From contig NZ_MKTQ01000018.1 of the NCBI RefSeq assembly GCF_001898315.1, forward strand, positions 1-56,730: a DNA stretch of 56,730 nt, given 5' to 3'. The position numbers and the translations under genes were made by a program. Shown here piece by piece: positions 39,031 to 47,184 of the stretch; position 1 is the first letter of the stretch, and every line of letters starts with the position of its first letter. The notes below the pieces were generated by a model, which was given only the letters and a program-made list of their open reading frames with translations, did no database searches and was not told where the DNA came from. Source of the DNA: Microbacterium sp. 70-16 (GTDB taxonomy: Bacteria; Actinomycetota; Actinomycetes; Actinomycetales; Microbacteriaceae).

Positions 39031-39425
39031 CGCACGACCTCCTTCTGCGTCTGCTCCGAGCTCTGCGCCTGCTGCGCTGCGACCTCGGCGCGCACCGCGT
39101 CCATGTCCAGTCCCCGCACGCCGGCGATCAGCTGATCGAGCTGCGGCGCGCCGAGCGCGCCGGCCTGAGAGAAGACGAGCACACCCTCTCGGAACACCAT
39201 GAGCGTCGGGATGGATGAGATGTGGAACGCGGCGGCGAGCTCGCGTTGGTTCTCGGTGTCGATCTTGCCGAAGACGATGTCGGCATGCTGCTCCGACGCC
39301 TTCTCGAAGACCGGCGCGAACATGCGGCACGGACCGCACCACGCGGCCCAGAAGTCGAGGAACACGATGTCGTTCTGCTCGACGACCTCGGCGAACCCTT
39401 CGATGGTGATCTCTCTGGTGGCCAT
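39027..39425 (-). CDS. Thioredoxin
   Basis: A 132-residue thioredoxin with the active site WCGPC at 29-33, in FLDFWAAWCGPCRMFAPVFEKAS, and the cis-proline loop SSIPTLMVFREG. A 25-residue polar, Gln-rich tail extends beyond the fold. It probably regenerates oxidised or persulfidated thiols together with the surrounding rhodaneses. ATG at 39425 with GAAGGGAAGG. Confidence 0.94.
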   Translation of the reverse strand: MATREITIEGFAEVVEQNDIVFLDFWAAWCGPCRMFAPVFEKASEQHADIVFGKIDTENQRELAAAFHISSIPTLMVFREGVLVFSQAGALGAPQLDQLIAGVRGLDMDAVRAEVAAQQAQSSEQTQKEVVR

Positions 39426-39456
39426 GTCAGACCCTTCCCTTCTTGGTCGTCGCTCG

Positions 39457-39831
39457 TCAGTCGACGACGGCGAGTCCTGTCGCTGCGGCGGCGCTGGAGA
39501 TGCCGCCCGCGTCTTCGACGGACGTGAAGCCCGCCTGCTCCATCTGCGCGACGGCGCGAGACGAGCGATTGCCGGACTGGCAGTAGACGACGTACTCGGC
39601 CGACGGATCGAGCTCGGCGAGCTCGGTCGCGAAGTCAGCAGCGCTGACGTCGAGGTTGACCGCGCCGTCGAGGTGCCCACCGGCGTACTCCGCGGGGGTG
39701 CGAACGTCGACCACAGTGGTCTCTTCAGTCACCTCGATGGAGGCGGCTGCCGGAGCGCACGCCGTTGCGGCGACGAGCATGATCGCAAGTGTCGGCAGCG
39801 CCAGCAGCCGAAGGCGACGCATCCGGCTCAC
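39457..39831 (-). CDS. Lipoprotein rhodanese (sulfurtransferase)
   Basis: A 124-residue exported rhodanese. The start SRMRRLRLLALPTLAIMLVAATAC is a lipoprotein signal with Cys25 at the lipobox. The single rhodanese domain has VVDVRTPAEYAGGHLDGAVNLDVS and the active loop VVYCQSGNRSSRAV (CxxGxRS). It would act on thiosulfate or persulfides outside the membrane. The GTG at 39831 overlaps the preceding small gene's stop; the ATG at 39822 is an alternative start. Confidence 0.88.
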   Translation of the reverse strand: MSRMRRLRLLALPTLAIMLVAATACAPAAASIEVTEETTVVDVRTPAEYAGGHLDGAVNLDVSAADFATELAELDPSAEYVVYCQSGNRSSRAVAQMEQAGFTSVEDAGGISSAAAATGLAVVD

Positions 39832-39962
39832 GCGACCACGGTGTGGTCGTGGCCGGGGCAGCGTTCCTCTGCCGGCACGCCCCACAGCGCATCCTCGACA
39901 TGCTGGCCACATCCGGCCCACGTCGCCTTGCCGCACTCGGCGCACGTCACTCTGCTGCACAT
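39828..39962 (-). CDS. Tiny cysteine-rich protein (44 aa), MCxxVTCxxCxKxTWxGCGQH family
   Basis: A 44-residue protein, first gene of the sulfur-response operon: MCSRVTCAECGKATWAGCGQ, then HVEDALWGVPAEERCPGHDH and VVA. It shares C2, C7, C10, C18, C35, H21 and H38 with the 53-residue protein at 36593. ATG at 39962 with TGGAG upstream; its stop overlaps the GTG of the lipoprotein rhodanese. The conserved metal-ligand pattern and translational coupling make it a convincing gene despite its size. Function unknown. Confidence 0.8.
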   Translation of the reverse strand: MCSRVTCAECGKATWAGCGQHVEDALWGVPAEERCPGHDHTVVA

Positions 39963-39984
39963 GTTCACTCCACATCGATTCGTC

Positions 39985-40024
39985 GGTACCCCGGGGGGTA
40001 TCCTAACTATACACCCCTGGGTAT
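39985..40024 (-). promoter_or_regulatory. Two CstR-type operators flanking the operon promoter
   Basis: Site 1 (39987-40000) is TACCCC-GG-GGGGTA; site 2 (about 40009-40024) reads ATACACCCCTGGGTAT. Between them on the minus strand TAGTTAGGAT provides a -10 element. This is the expected form of CsoR/CstR operators. The rest of the gap up to 40330 contains an upstream leader frame for the aminotransferase gene. Confidence 0.72.
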
Positions 40025-40247
40025 TCGGAGGCGAATCATCTCCGCGCCACCCACACCCGGCGACACTCTCCGCCTCGGACTAGGTCACCGTTGATCCGGC
40101 CGGCGTCCTATCCGTCGTTGTGCGCTGCGACGATGGTCGAGCGCGTCACATCACCTCGCCATGACGGGACCAGATTGGGACAGGAAACCCCCCTGAGAGT
40201 CCCAGATTGGGCCCGCGCGCGTCCGTGTCGGCCGGTAGACTGAGCTC

Positions 40248-40334
40248 ATGAGAACCGCGAAAACACGCGGTTTCCTGCTCCTACAGTGTGGGGGAGTCGA
40301 GGCCCCGACGACCTTCCGTAGACTCGTGGCGTGA
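40248..40334 (+). other. Possible leaderless 28-codon leader frame upstream of the aminotransferase gene
   Basis: TAGACT (40236-40241) ends 6 nt before ATG 40248, which opens a 28-codon frame starting MRTAKTRGFLLLQCGG. Its TGA overlaps the GTG of the next gene (GTGA). A short hairpin AACCGCG-AAAACA-CGCGGTT lies in its first codons. Whether it is translated is unproven. The aminotransferase gene also has its own TAGACT just upstream. Confidence 0.4.
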
Positions 40335-41395
40335 GTGAGCTTCCCGTCCGCATCCGTCCCGAGATCGCCGCACTGCCCGCGTACAAGCAGGGAAAGCAGG
40401 CCGGATCCGACGCGTTCAAGCTCTCCAGCAACGAGAACCCGTTCGATCCGCTGCCGGGCGTCGTCGCGGCGGTGCAGTCCGCGACGGACATCCACCGGTA
40501 TCCGGATGCCTCGGCCGCGCTTCTGCGCGCGCGTCTGGCCGAGCGCTTCGGAGTCATCGACGACGCCGTCCACATCGGCGCGGGTTCGGTGTCGATCCTC
40601 TTCCAGCTCGCGCAGGCCACGAGCGGCCCCGGTGACGAGGTGCTCTTCTCGTGGCGTTCGTTCGAGGCCTACCCGGGTCTTGCCGTGGTCGCGGGGGCGA
40701 CGGCCGTGACCGTGCCCAATACCGTCGACGGCGGCCACGACCTTGACGCGATGGCAGGCGCAATCACCGACCGCACGCGCATGATCATCGTCTGCACGCC
40801 CAACAACCCGACGGGGCCCATCGTCACGCAGGCGGGCTTCGACGCGTTCATCGCGCGCGTACCGCACAACATCCTCGTCGTCCTCGACGAGGCGTACACC
40901 GAGTTCGTGACCGACCCCGAGTCGGTCCACGGCGAGCAGGTGCTCGCAGCGGGCCATCGCAACGTCGTCGTGCTGCGCACCTTCTCGAAGGCCTACGGGC
41001 TCGCGGGTCTGCGCGTCGGCTACGCCGTCGGCGACCCGGGCATCCTGTCGGCGGCGCGCTCCACGGGCATCCCGCTGTCGGTCACGGCCGCCGCCGAGAC
41101 CGCCGCACTCGCGAGCCTTGACGCCGAAGCCGAGCTCCTCGCACGCGTCGCCGTCATCGCCGAGCGCCGCGACGCGCTCGCCGCGCGGCTGCGCGAGGCC
41201 GGCTGGGACGTGCCCGTCGCGCAGGGCAACTTCGTGTGGCTGCCCGCGGGCGCCCGCGCGCTCGAGATCGGTGCCGCGTTCGAGCAGGCAGGCCTCATCG
41301 TGCGCCCGTTCGCGGGCGACGGCGTGCGCATCTCGGTCGGCGAGGCCGAGGCGCTGGATGCCATCGTCGCGGTCGCTGCCTCCTTCGCCCCCTGA
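40331..41395 (+). CDS. Histidinol-phosphate/aromatic aminotransferase (HisC/Pat family)
   Basis: A 354-residue PLP-dependent fold-I aminotransferase. [35 protein letters not shown] and the PLP lysine in [16 protein letters not shown] are all present. The [10 protein letters not shown] opening and the lack of a his operon nearby fit the actinobacterial Pat branch, which makes phenylalanine and other aromatic amino acids, better than a dedicated HisC. GTG start with TAGACT 6 nt upstream (leaderless). Intact, normal length. Confidence 0.92.
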   Translation: MSELPVRIRPEIAALPAYKQGKQAGSDAFKLSSNENPFDPLPGVVAAVQSATDIHRYPDASAALLRARLAERFGVIDDAVHIGAGSVSILFQLAQATSGPGDEVLFSWRSFEAYPGLAVVAGATAVTVPNTVDGGHDLDAMAGAITDRTRMIIVCTPNNPTGPIVTQAGFDAFIARVPHNILVVLDEAYTEFVTDPESVHGEQVLAAGHRNVVVLRTFSKAYGLAGLRVGYAVGDPGILSAARSTGIPLSVTAAAETAALASLDAEAELLARVAVIAERRDALAARLREAGWDVPVAQGNFVWLPAGARALEIGAAFEQAGLIVRPFAGDGVRISVGEAEALDAIVAVAASFAP

Positions 41396-41528
41396 GCCGG
41401 CCGTGAGGCGCCCGGGTGGCGGGACCCGCCTGGCAGCCACCGGGCTTGTAGGCGAGCGGGCGCGAATCGCGGCATCCGTTGTGTGCCTCATGCAGAGACG
41501 CGCATACTTTCGGGGATAGCGTGGAGGC

Positions 41529-42659
41529 ATGACCCCGCCTGACGATCCGGCACTCGTGCGCGTTCTGGCGGCGGACGGGACGTTCGCCCCCACGCCCGAA
41601 GCGGAGCGCTTCCTGCCGCTCATCGACGCGCTGACCGACACCGATCTCGAGACGTTCTACCGCGACATGGTCGTGGTGCGAGCCTTCGATCGGCAGGCCA
41701 CGCACCTGCAGCGCCAGGGGCAGCTCGCGCTGTGGCCACCGTCTCTTGGGCAGGAGGCCGCCCAGGTCGGCTCGGTGCGCGCGACGCGTCCGCAGGACCA
41801 CCTCTTCCCGTCCTACCGCGAGCACGTCGTCGCGACGACGCGCGGTGTCGACCCGATCGACATCATCCGGGTCATGCGCGGACTGAGCCACGGCGGGTGG
41901 GACCCGACCGACCCGGCGAACGGCAACACCCACATCTACACGCTCGTGCTCGGCTCGCACACGCTGCACGCGACCGGTTACGGGATGGGCATGGTCTTCG
42001 ACGGTCGGTGCGCAACGGGCGATCCGAACCGCGACGAGGCCGTCATCGTCTACTACGGTGACGGTGCGTCCAGCCAGGGTGATGTGCACGAGGCGATGGT
42101 CTTCGCGAACACCTACCAGACGCCGCAGGTGTTCTTCCTGCAGAACAACCAGTGGGCCATCTCGGTGCCGGTCGCGACGCAGTCGCGCAGCCCGCTGCAC
42201 GCGCGTGCCGCCGGCTACGGCATGCCCTCGACCCTCGTCGACGGCAACGACGTGCTCGCGAGCTACGCCGTCAGCAAGCTCGCCCTCGACGAAGCGCGCG
42301 CCGGCGCCGGCCCCCGCGCGATCGAGGCGATGACTTACCGCATGGGGGCGCACACGACCAGCGACGACCCCACGAAGTACCGCACCTCCGACGAAGAGCA
42401 GTCCTGGGCGCAGCGCGACCCGATCGCCCGCATGCACGCGTACCTGCGGGCGCGGGGTGCGTCTGACGCGTTCTTCGACGAGGTGGATGCCGCGGCCGCC
42501 GCCTACGCCGACGACGTGCGCGTGCGCACGAACGCCCTCGGCGGACTCGAGGCATCCACGATGTTCGCGCACGTCTACAGCGAGCCGCACCCGCTGATGG
42601 TCGAGCAGGAGCGGTGGACCGCCGAGTACGAGGCATCCTTCGCCGGGGGTGCCGCGTGA
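41529..42659 (+). CDS. 2-oxoacid dehydrogenase E1 component, alpha subunit (branched-chain type)
   Basis: A 376-residue thiamine-diphosphate enzyme subunit that decarboxylates 2-oxoacids. The ThDP motif is GDGASSQGDVHEAMVFANTYQTPQVFFLQNNQWAIS. LYPSLGQEA-like WPPSLGQEAAQVGS and HTTSDDPTKYR are typical. With the separate beta subunit and short E2 downstream, it resembles the branched-chain 2-oxoacid dehydrogenase complex of actinobacteria (M. tuberculosis Rv2497c-Rv2495c); a pyruvate complex in actinobacteria normally uses a single-chain E1. ATG at 41529, TAGCGT 6 nt upstream. Confidence 0.92.
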   Translation: MTPPDDPALVRVLAADGTFAPTPEAERFLPLIDALTDTDLETFYRDMVVVRAFDRQATHLQRQGQLALWPPSLGQEAAQVGSVRATRPQDHLFPSYREHVVATTRGVDPIDIIRVMRGLSHGGWDPTDPANGNTHIYTLVLGSHTLHATGYGMGMVFDGRCATGDPNRDEAVIVYYGDGASSQGDVHEAMVFANTYQTPQVFFLQNNQWAISVPVATQSRSPLHARAAGYGMPSTLVDGNDVLASYAVSKLALDEARAGAGPRAIEAMTYRMGAHTTSDDPTKYRTSDEEQSWAQRDPIARMHAYLRARGASDAFFDEVDAAAAAYADDVRVRTNALGGLEASTMFAHVYSEPHPLMVEQERWTAEYEASFAGGAA

Positions 42660-43648
42660 CCGGGGCCACCTCCGTGCAGACGATGCCGTTCGCGAAGGCG
42701 TTGAGCGCCGGGCTGCGCGCGGCGATGGCATCCGATGATCACGTCCTGCTCATGGGTGAGGACATCGGCAAGCTCGGGGGCGTGTTCCGCGTGACCGAGG
42801 GGTTGCAGGCCGAGTTCGGCGACCGGCGCGTGCTCGACACGCCGCTGGCCGAGTCGGGCATCGTCGGTACCGCGATCGGACTCGCGATGGCGGGGTTCCG
42901 CCCGGTCGTCGAGATCCAGTTCGACGGATTCGTCTTCCCCGCCTTCGACCAGATCACGACACAGCTGGCCAAGCTCACGAACCGGCACGAGGGCGCGCTG
43001 CAGATGCCCGTCGTCATCCGGATTCCCTACGGCGGCCACATCGGCGCCGTCGAGCACCATCAAGAGAGCCCCGAGGCGTACTTCGCGCACACCCCCGGTC
43101 TGCGCGTCGTGTCGCCGTCGACGCCCAATGACGCGTACTGGATGATCCAGGATGCCATCGCGTCGCCCGACCCGGTGATCTTCCTCGAGCCGAAGGCGAA
43201 GTACTGGCTCAAGGGTGAGGTCGACACCGCCGAGCGGGCGCTGCCGTTGCACGCCTCACGCATCGCGCGGCGCGGCACCGACGTCACCCTCGTCGGCCAC
43301 GGCGCGATGGTCACGACGCTGCTGCAGGCCGCCGCGCTCGCCGAGAGCGAGGGCACGTCGTGCGAGGTCGTCGACCTGCGCTCGCTGTCGCCGATCGACT
43401 ACGGCCCGATCCTCGACTCGGTGCGGCGCACCGGTCGCATGGTCTACGCGCAGGAGGCCCCGGGCAACGTCTCGGTGGGTTCCGAGGTCGCCGCGACCGT
43501 CATGGAGCGCGCGTTCTTCGCCCTCGAGTCGCCCGTCCTGCGGGTGTCGGGCTTCGACGTGCCGTTCCCGCCTGCCAAGCTCGAGGGCACGTACCTGCCC
43601 GACGTCGACCGCATCCTCGAGGCCGTCGACCGCGCCCTCGCCTACTGA
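42656..43648 (+). CDS. 2-oxoacid dehydrogenase E1 component, beta subunit
   Basis: A 330-residue E1 beta subunit: VLLMGEDIGKLGGVFRVTEGL, DTPLAESGIVGTAIGLAMAGFRPVVEIQF, IRIPYGGHIGAVEHHQESPEA and VVDLRSLSPIDY are diagnostic. It forms an alpha2beta2 E1 with the preceding product. GTG at 42656 overlaps the alpha-subunit stop (GTGA), ensuring equal production. Confidence 0.93.
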   Translation: MTGATSVQTMPFAKALSAGLRAAMASDDHVLLMGEDIGKLGGVFRVTEGLQAEFGDRRVLDTPLAESGIVGTAIGLAMAGFRPVVEIQFDGFVFPAFDQITTQLAKLTNRHEGALQMPVVIRIPYGGHIGAVEHHQESPEAYFAHTPGLRVVSPSTPNDAYWMIQDAIASPDPVIFLEPKAKYWLKGEVDTAERALPLHASRIARRGTDVTLVGHGAMVTTLLQAAALAESEGTSCEVVDLRSLSPIDYGPILDSVRRTGRMVYAQEAPGNVSVGSEVAATVMERAFFALESPVLRVSGFDVPFPPAKLEGTYLPDVDRILEAVDRALAY

Positions 43649-43715
43649 CCGCCCGCCACCCGACCATGCCCGCCCGCCTCACCCCTATGACTGACTGCGC
43701 CGTCCCCATGACTGA

Positions 43716-43789
43716 CCGCGAGACTTCAGTGGTGCACCGAAAACAGCACGCTGGCGATGCAGTCTCGGTGCACCAGTGCAGTCTCGCGG
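43716..43789. repeat. Palindromic element between the E1 and E2 genes
   Basis: CCGCGAGAC...GGTGCACCGA pairs with TCGGTGCACC...GTCTCGCGG; both outer 9-bp and inner 10-bp arms are perfect, separated by a 6-nt mismatched segment. Total 74 bp. A short direct duplication (ATGACTGACTGCG / ATGACTGACCGCG) precedes it. It is not related by sequence to the CCGCAAYAACTCAGGA family. Confidence 0.78.
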
Positions 43790-43847
43790 GTGGGGGACGC
43801 GCGCGGGTGGGGGAACGAGCGCGGGCGGGGGAACGAAGGAGATCGAT

Positions 43848-45245
43848 ATGAGCACGCAGACCTTCCACCTGCCCGACGTCGGCGAAGGGCTCACCGAGGC
43901 CGAGATCGTCCAGTGGCGCGTCGCGCCGGGCGACACCGTCGCGGTCAACGACGTGCTCGTCGAGATCGAGACCGCCAAGTCGCTCGTCGAGCTGCCGTCG
44001 CCCTTCGAGGGCACGGTGGGCGACCTGCTGGCATCCGAGGGTGACACGGTCACCGTCGGCACCGCGATCATCACGATCGCGGGGGCGAGTGCAGAGGCGG
44101 ATGCCACGTCGGGCCTGTCCGCCCACGGCGAGCCCGCCGCTCCCGCGGCCCCCGACGCCGAGGGCGAAGGCGCCGTCCTGGTCGGCTACGGCACGGGTGG
44201 TGCGGCGACCTCGCGCCGCAAGCGGCCCGCGCAGCGCACCGAGGCCGTGAAGGCATCCGTCGGCGTCGTCGCGAAGCCGCCCGTCCGCGCGCTCGCGCGC
44301 GATCTCGGCGTCGACCTCGCGCAGGTGACCCCGAGTGGTCCCGCCGGTGAGGTCACCCGCGACGACGTCGTGGCGCACGCCGAGCAGGCGAGCGTCTTCC
44401 GCAACATCGCGACGCCCGCCGCTCCCGCCGAGCGCGAGCACACGATCCCGGTCGCGGCGCACGTCGCGGCATCCGCCGTCGCGCCGCCGCTGCAGGGTCA
44501 GGCGATGGCGGGGCAGCCTCCCGTCACCGCCCCGGTCACGGGGCGTGAGGAGACGATCCCGGTCAAGGGCGTGCGCAAGGCGACCTCGTCGGCGATGGTG
44601 CGCTCGGCGTACACGGCGCCGCACGTGTCGGTGTGGACCGACGTGGATGCCACGCGCACGATGGAGCTCGTCAAGCGACTCAAGGCCTCGCCCGACTTCG
44701 CCGACATCCGCGTCTCGCCGCTGCTGATCGTGGCACGCGCCGTCATCTGGGCCGCGCGGCGCACGCCGCTCGTCGGCGCCGCCTGGATCGACAACGAAGA
44801 CGGCTCGGCCGAGATCCGCGTGCGCAACTACGTCAACCTGGGCATCGCCGCGGCGACGCCGCGCGGACTGCTCGTGCCGAACATCAAGGACGCCCAGGAC
44901 CTCTCGCTGCGCGAACTCGCCAAGGCGCTCGAGAAGCTGACGCTGACTGCTCGCGAGGGCAAGACCGCGCCCGCCGACCAGCAGGGCGGCACGATCACGA
45001 TCACCAACATCGGCGTCTTCGGGATGGATGCCGGAACGCCCATCATCAACCCGGGCGAGTCGGGCATCGTCGCGATGGGCACCATCCGGCAGAAGCCGTG
45101 GGTCGTCGACGGCGAAGTGCGCCCGCGCTACGTCACGACCGTGTCGGGATCGTTCGACCACCGCGTGATCGATGGCGATGGCATGAGCCGCTTCATCGCC
45201 GACGTGGCATCCATTCTGGAAGAACCCGCCCTGCTGCTGGACTGA
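43848..45245 (+). CDS. 2-oxoacid dehydrogenase E2 component (dihydrolipoyl acyltransferase)
   Basis: A 465-residue E2. One lipoyl domain with Lys44 in [10 protein letters not shown], a linker, the peripheral subunit-binding domain ([31 protein letters not shown]), a second linker and the catalytic domain with [16 protein letters not shown]. The single lipoyl domain fits a branched-chain type complex. AAGGAGATC precedes the ATG. Transcription from the E1 genes must pass a strong palindrome, which may lower E2 expression or mark an internal processing site. No E3 gene lies in the window. Confidence 0.94.
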   Translation: MSTQTFHLPDVGEGLTEAEIVQWRVAPGDTVAVNDVLVEIETAKSLVELPSPFEGTVGDLLASEGDTVTVGTAIITIAGASAEADATSGLSAHGEPAAPAAPDAEGEGAVLVGYGTGGAATSRRKRPAQRTEAVKASVGVVAKPPVRALARDLGVDLAQVTPSGPAGEVTRDDVVAHAEQASVFRNIATPAAPAEREHTIPVAAHVAASAVAPPLQGQAMAGQPPVTAPVTGREETIPVKGVRKATSSAMVRSAYTAPHVSVWTDVDATRTMELVKRLKASPDFADIRVSPLLIVARAVIWAARRTPLVGAAWIDNEDGSAEIRVRNYVNLGIAAATPRGLLVPNIKDAQDLSLRELAKALEKLTLTAREGKTAPADQQGGTITITNIGVFGMDAGTPIINPGESGIVAMGTIRQKPWVVDGEVRPRYVTTVSGSFDHRVIDGDGMSRFIADVASILEEPALLLD

Positions 45246-45285
45246 CGCCGCCTGCCGGCGCCTGGAGGACCACACAGTCCTCGAT

Positions 45286-45302
45286 TTGAGAACGATTATC
45301 AA
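45286..45302 (+). promoter_or_regulatory. Zur box in front of the zinc-uptake operon
   Basis: TTGAGAACGATTATCAA is a near-perfect palindrome (TTGANAA-N3-TTNTCAA) matching actinobacterial Zur operators. It lies just upstream of TACGAT (45309-45314), which ends 6 nt before the znuA ATG. Zinc-loaded Zur would block transcription here. Confidence 0.8.
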
Positions 45303-45320
45303 TAGACGTACGATCGAGGA

Positions 45321-46349
45321 ATGAACGCCCGCCGACTCGTCCCCACCGTCCTCCTCTCCGCCTCCGCGCTCGCCCTCGCCGGCTGCGCCGGCACCGCCGC
45401 GTCCGGAACGGATGCCACGGATGCCGCCGACGGAAAGCTGCAGGTCGTCGCCTCGACCAACGTCTACGGCGACATCGCGACGGCGATCGGCGGCGACCGC
45501 ATCGACGTGACGTCGATCATCACGTCGATCGCGCAAGACCCGCACTCCTACGAGGCATCCGCCCGCGACCAGCTCACCGTCTCGAACGCCGACCTGCTCA
45601 TCGAGAACGGCGGCGGCTACGACGCGTTCCTCGACTCGATGATCGAGTCGACCGGCACGGATGCCCCCGTCATCACCGCCGTCGAGTTCTCGCACGACTG
45701 GCCCGGCACGACGAACGACCACGACCACGACGACGAAACGGATGCCACGGACGAGGCCGACGACGCCTCGGCAGGCTCGGGGACCACCGACGACGACGCC
45801 CACGCCGGCCACGACCACGTCGAGGGCTTCAACGAGCACGTCTGGTACGACCCGCACACGATCGCCGATGTCGCGCACGACATCGCGCATGAGCTCAGCG
45901 AACTCGACCCCGAGGGTGCCGCGACCTACGAGGCCAACTACGAGACCTTCGCCGCCGGGATCGACGACCTCGAGGCATCCCTCGACGACCTCGCGACCAG
46001 CTACGCGGGCGAGCAGGTCTTCGTGACCGAGCCCGTTCCGCTGTACCTGACGGCCGCCGCAGGCCTGGTCAACGCGACGCCGGATGCCTTCAGCGAAGCC
46101 GTCGAAGAGGGGCAGGACGTTCCGCCCGCAACCCTTCTCGAGGCCAACAGCATCATCGCCTCGGGCGACGTGAGCCTGCTCATCGTCAACGCCCAGACCG
46201 GCGGCGCCGAGACCGACGAGGTCACCCAGAAGGCCGACGACGCGGGCATCCCCGTGCTCTCGTTCACCGAACTCGTCCCCGACGGCGACACCTACCTCAC
46301 CTGGATGCAGGCCAACGTCGCCGCACTCGCGGATACGCTGTCTCAGTGA
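45321..46349 (+). CDS. znuA: Zinc ABC transporter substrate-binding lipoprotein
   Basis: A 342-residue cluster A-I metal-binding protein. The lipobox ALALAGC puts the lipid on Cys22. VVASTNVYGDIATAIGGDRIDVTSII is the usual start, DPHSYEASARD gives the first His, FNEHVWYDPHTIADVA the second, and LLEANSII the acidic site. A loop rich in His, Asp and Glu (residues about 130-168) is typical of zinc rather than manganese binders. ATG with a TACGAT -10 exactly 6 nt upstream, so the transcript is leaderless. Confidence 0.93.
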   Translation: MNARRLVPTVLLSASALALAGCAGTAASGTDATDAADGKLQVVASTNVYGDIATAIGGDRIDVTSIITSIAQDPHSYEASARDQLTVSNADLLIENGGGYDAFLDSMIESTGTDAPVITAVEFSHDWPGTTNDHDHDDETDATDEADDASAGSGTTDDDAHAGHDHVEGFNEHVWYDPHTIADVAHDIAHELSELDPEGAATYEANYETFAAGIDDLEASLDDLATSYAGEQVFVTEPVPLYLTAAAGLVNATPDAFSEAVEEGQDVPPATLLEANSIIASGDVSLLIVNAQTGGAETDEVTQKADDAGIPVLSFTELVPDGDTYLTWMQANVAALADTLSQ

Positions 46350-47167
46350 CCTCGAACGACGCGAGCCCCGTGCTGAGCATTCGCGGCGCGGGGCTGCAGC
46401 GTGGTGAGCGCACGCTGTGGAGCGGCCTCGACCTCGACGTCGCTCCCGGCGAGCTGATCGCCGTGCTCGGCCCGAGCGGTTCGGGCAAGACGACGCTGCT
46501 GCGCGCGATCCTGGGGCTCGAGCCGCTCAGCGAAGGCTCGATCACCGCGCTCGGCCAGCCCGTGCAGCACAAGGGCAACCGGCACATCGGATACCTGCCG
46601 CAGGCGCGGCCGCTGCCCCGCGACACCGCGATGCGCGGGCGCGACCTCGTCGCCCTCGGCGTCGACGGACACCGGTTCGGCCTGCCGATCATGCGCCGTG
46701 CCGACCGCGAGCGCATCGACGCCCTGATCGACGCGGTCGGAGCGCGCGAGTTCGCCGACCAGCCCGTCGGCGTGCTGTCGGGCGGTGAGCAGCAGCGGCT
46801 GCGCGTCGGGCAGGCGCTCGCCGACGACCCGCGCCTGCTGCTGTGCGACGAGCCGCTGACAAGCCTCGACCTGGCCAACCAGCAGGACGTCGTGCGGCTG
46901 ATCGACGCGCACCGCAAGACCGGAGCCGGCGTGCTGCTGGTCACCCACGACATCAACCCCGTGCTCGGCAAGGTCGACCGCATCCTCTACATCGCGAACG
47001 GGCGGTTCACGCTCGGCACCCCCAAGGACGTGCTGACCTCGCCCGTGCTGACCGACCTCTACGGCGCTCCCGTGTTCGTCCTGCGGGCCGGCGACCGGCT
47101 CGTCGTGGTCGGGGCGCCGGATGCCGAGGAGTCCCACCACCACCACGAACACGAGGCCCACGCATGA
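46346..47167 (+). CDS. znuC: Zinc ABC transporter ATP-binding protein
   Basis: A 273-residue ABC ATPase: GPSGSGKTTLLRAILG (Walker A), VLSGGEQQRLRVGQAL (signature), LLLCDEPLTSLDL (Walker B), LVTHDINPV (H-loop). The tail EESHHHHEHEAHA is histidine-rich, possibly a metal site. GTG at 46346 overlaps the znuA stop (GTGA). TACGCT lies exactly 6 nt upstream within znuA, so an internal leaderless start is conceivable. Confidence 0.94.
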   Translation: MTSNDASPVLSIRGAGLQRGERTLWSGLDLDVAPGELIAVLGPSGSGKTTLLRAILGLEPLSEGSITALGQPVQHKGNRHIGYLPQARPLPRDTAMRGRDLVALGVDGHRFGLPIMRRADRERIDALIDAVGAREFADQPVGVLSGGEQQRLRVGQALADDPRLLLCDEPLTSLDLANQQDVVRLIDAHRKTGAGVLLVTHDINPVLGKVDRILYIANGRFTLGTPKDVLTSPVLTDLYGAPVFVLRAGDRLVVVGAPDAEESHHHHEHEAHA

Positions 47168-47184
47168 ACGGCGGTCGCTCGTGA
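47164..47184 (+). other. Six-codon frame linking znuC and znuB
   Basis: ATG 47164 overlaps the znuC stop (ATGA) and the frame MNGGRS ends in a TGA that overlaps the znuB GTG (GTGA). A terminating ribosome could therefore step from znuC to znuB through it. Translation is unproven. Confidence 0.35.

Noticed and set aside
46334..46346. An internal promoter for znuC within znuA
   Set aside because: The TACGCT-N6-GTG spacing fits the leaderless pattern, but the bases also encode znuA residues and the overlap already explains znuC translation; kept only as a note.
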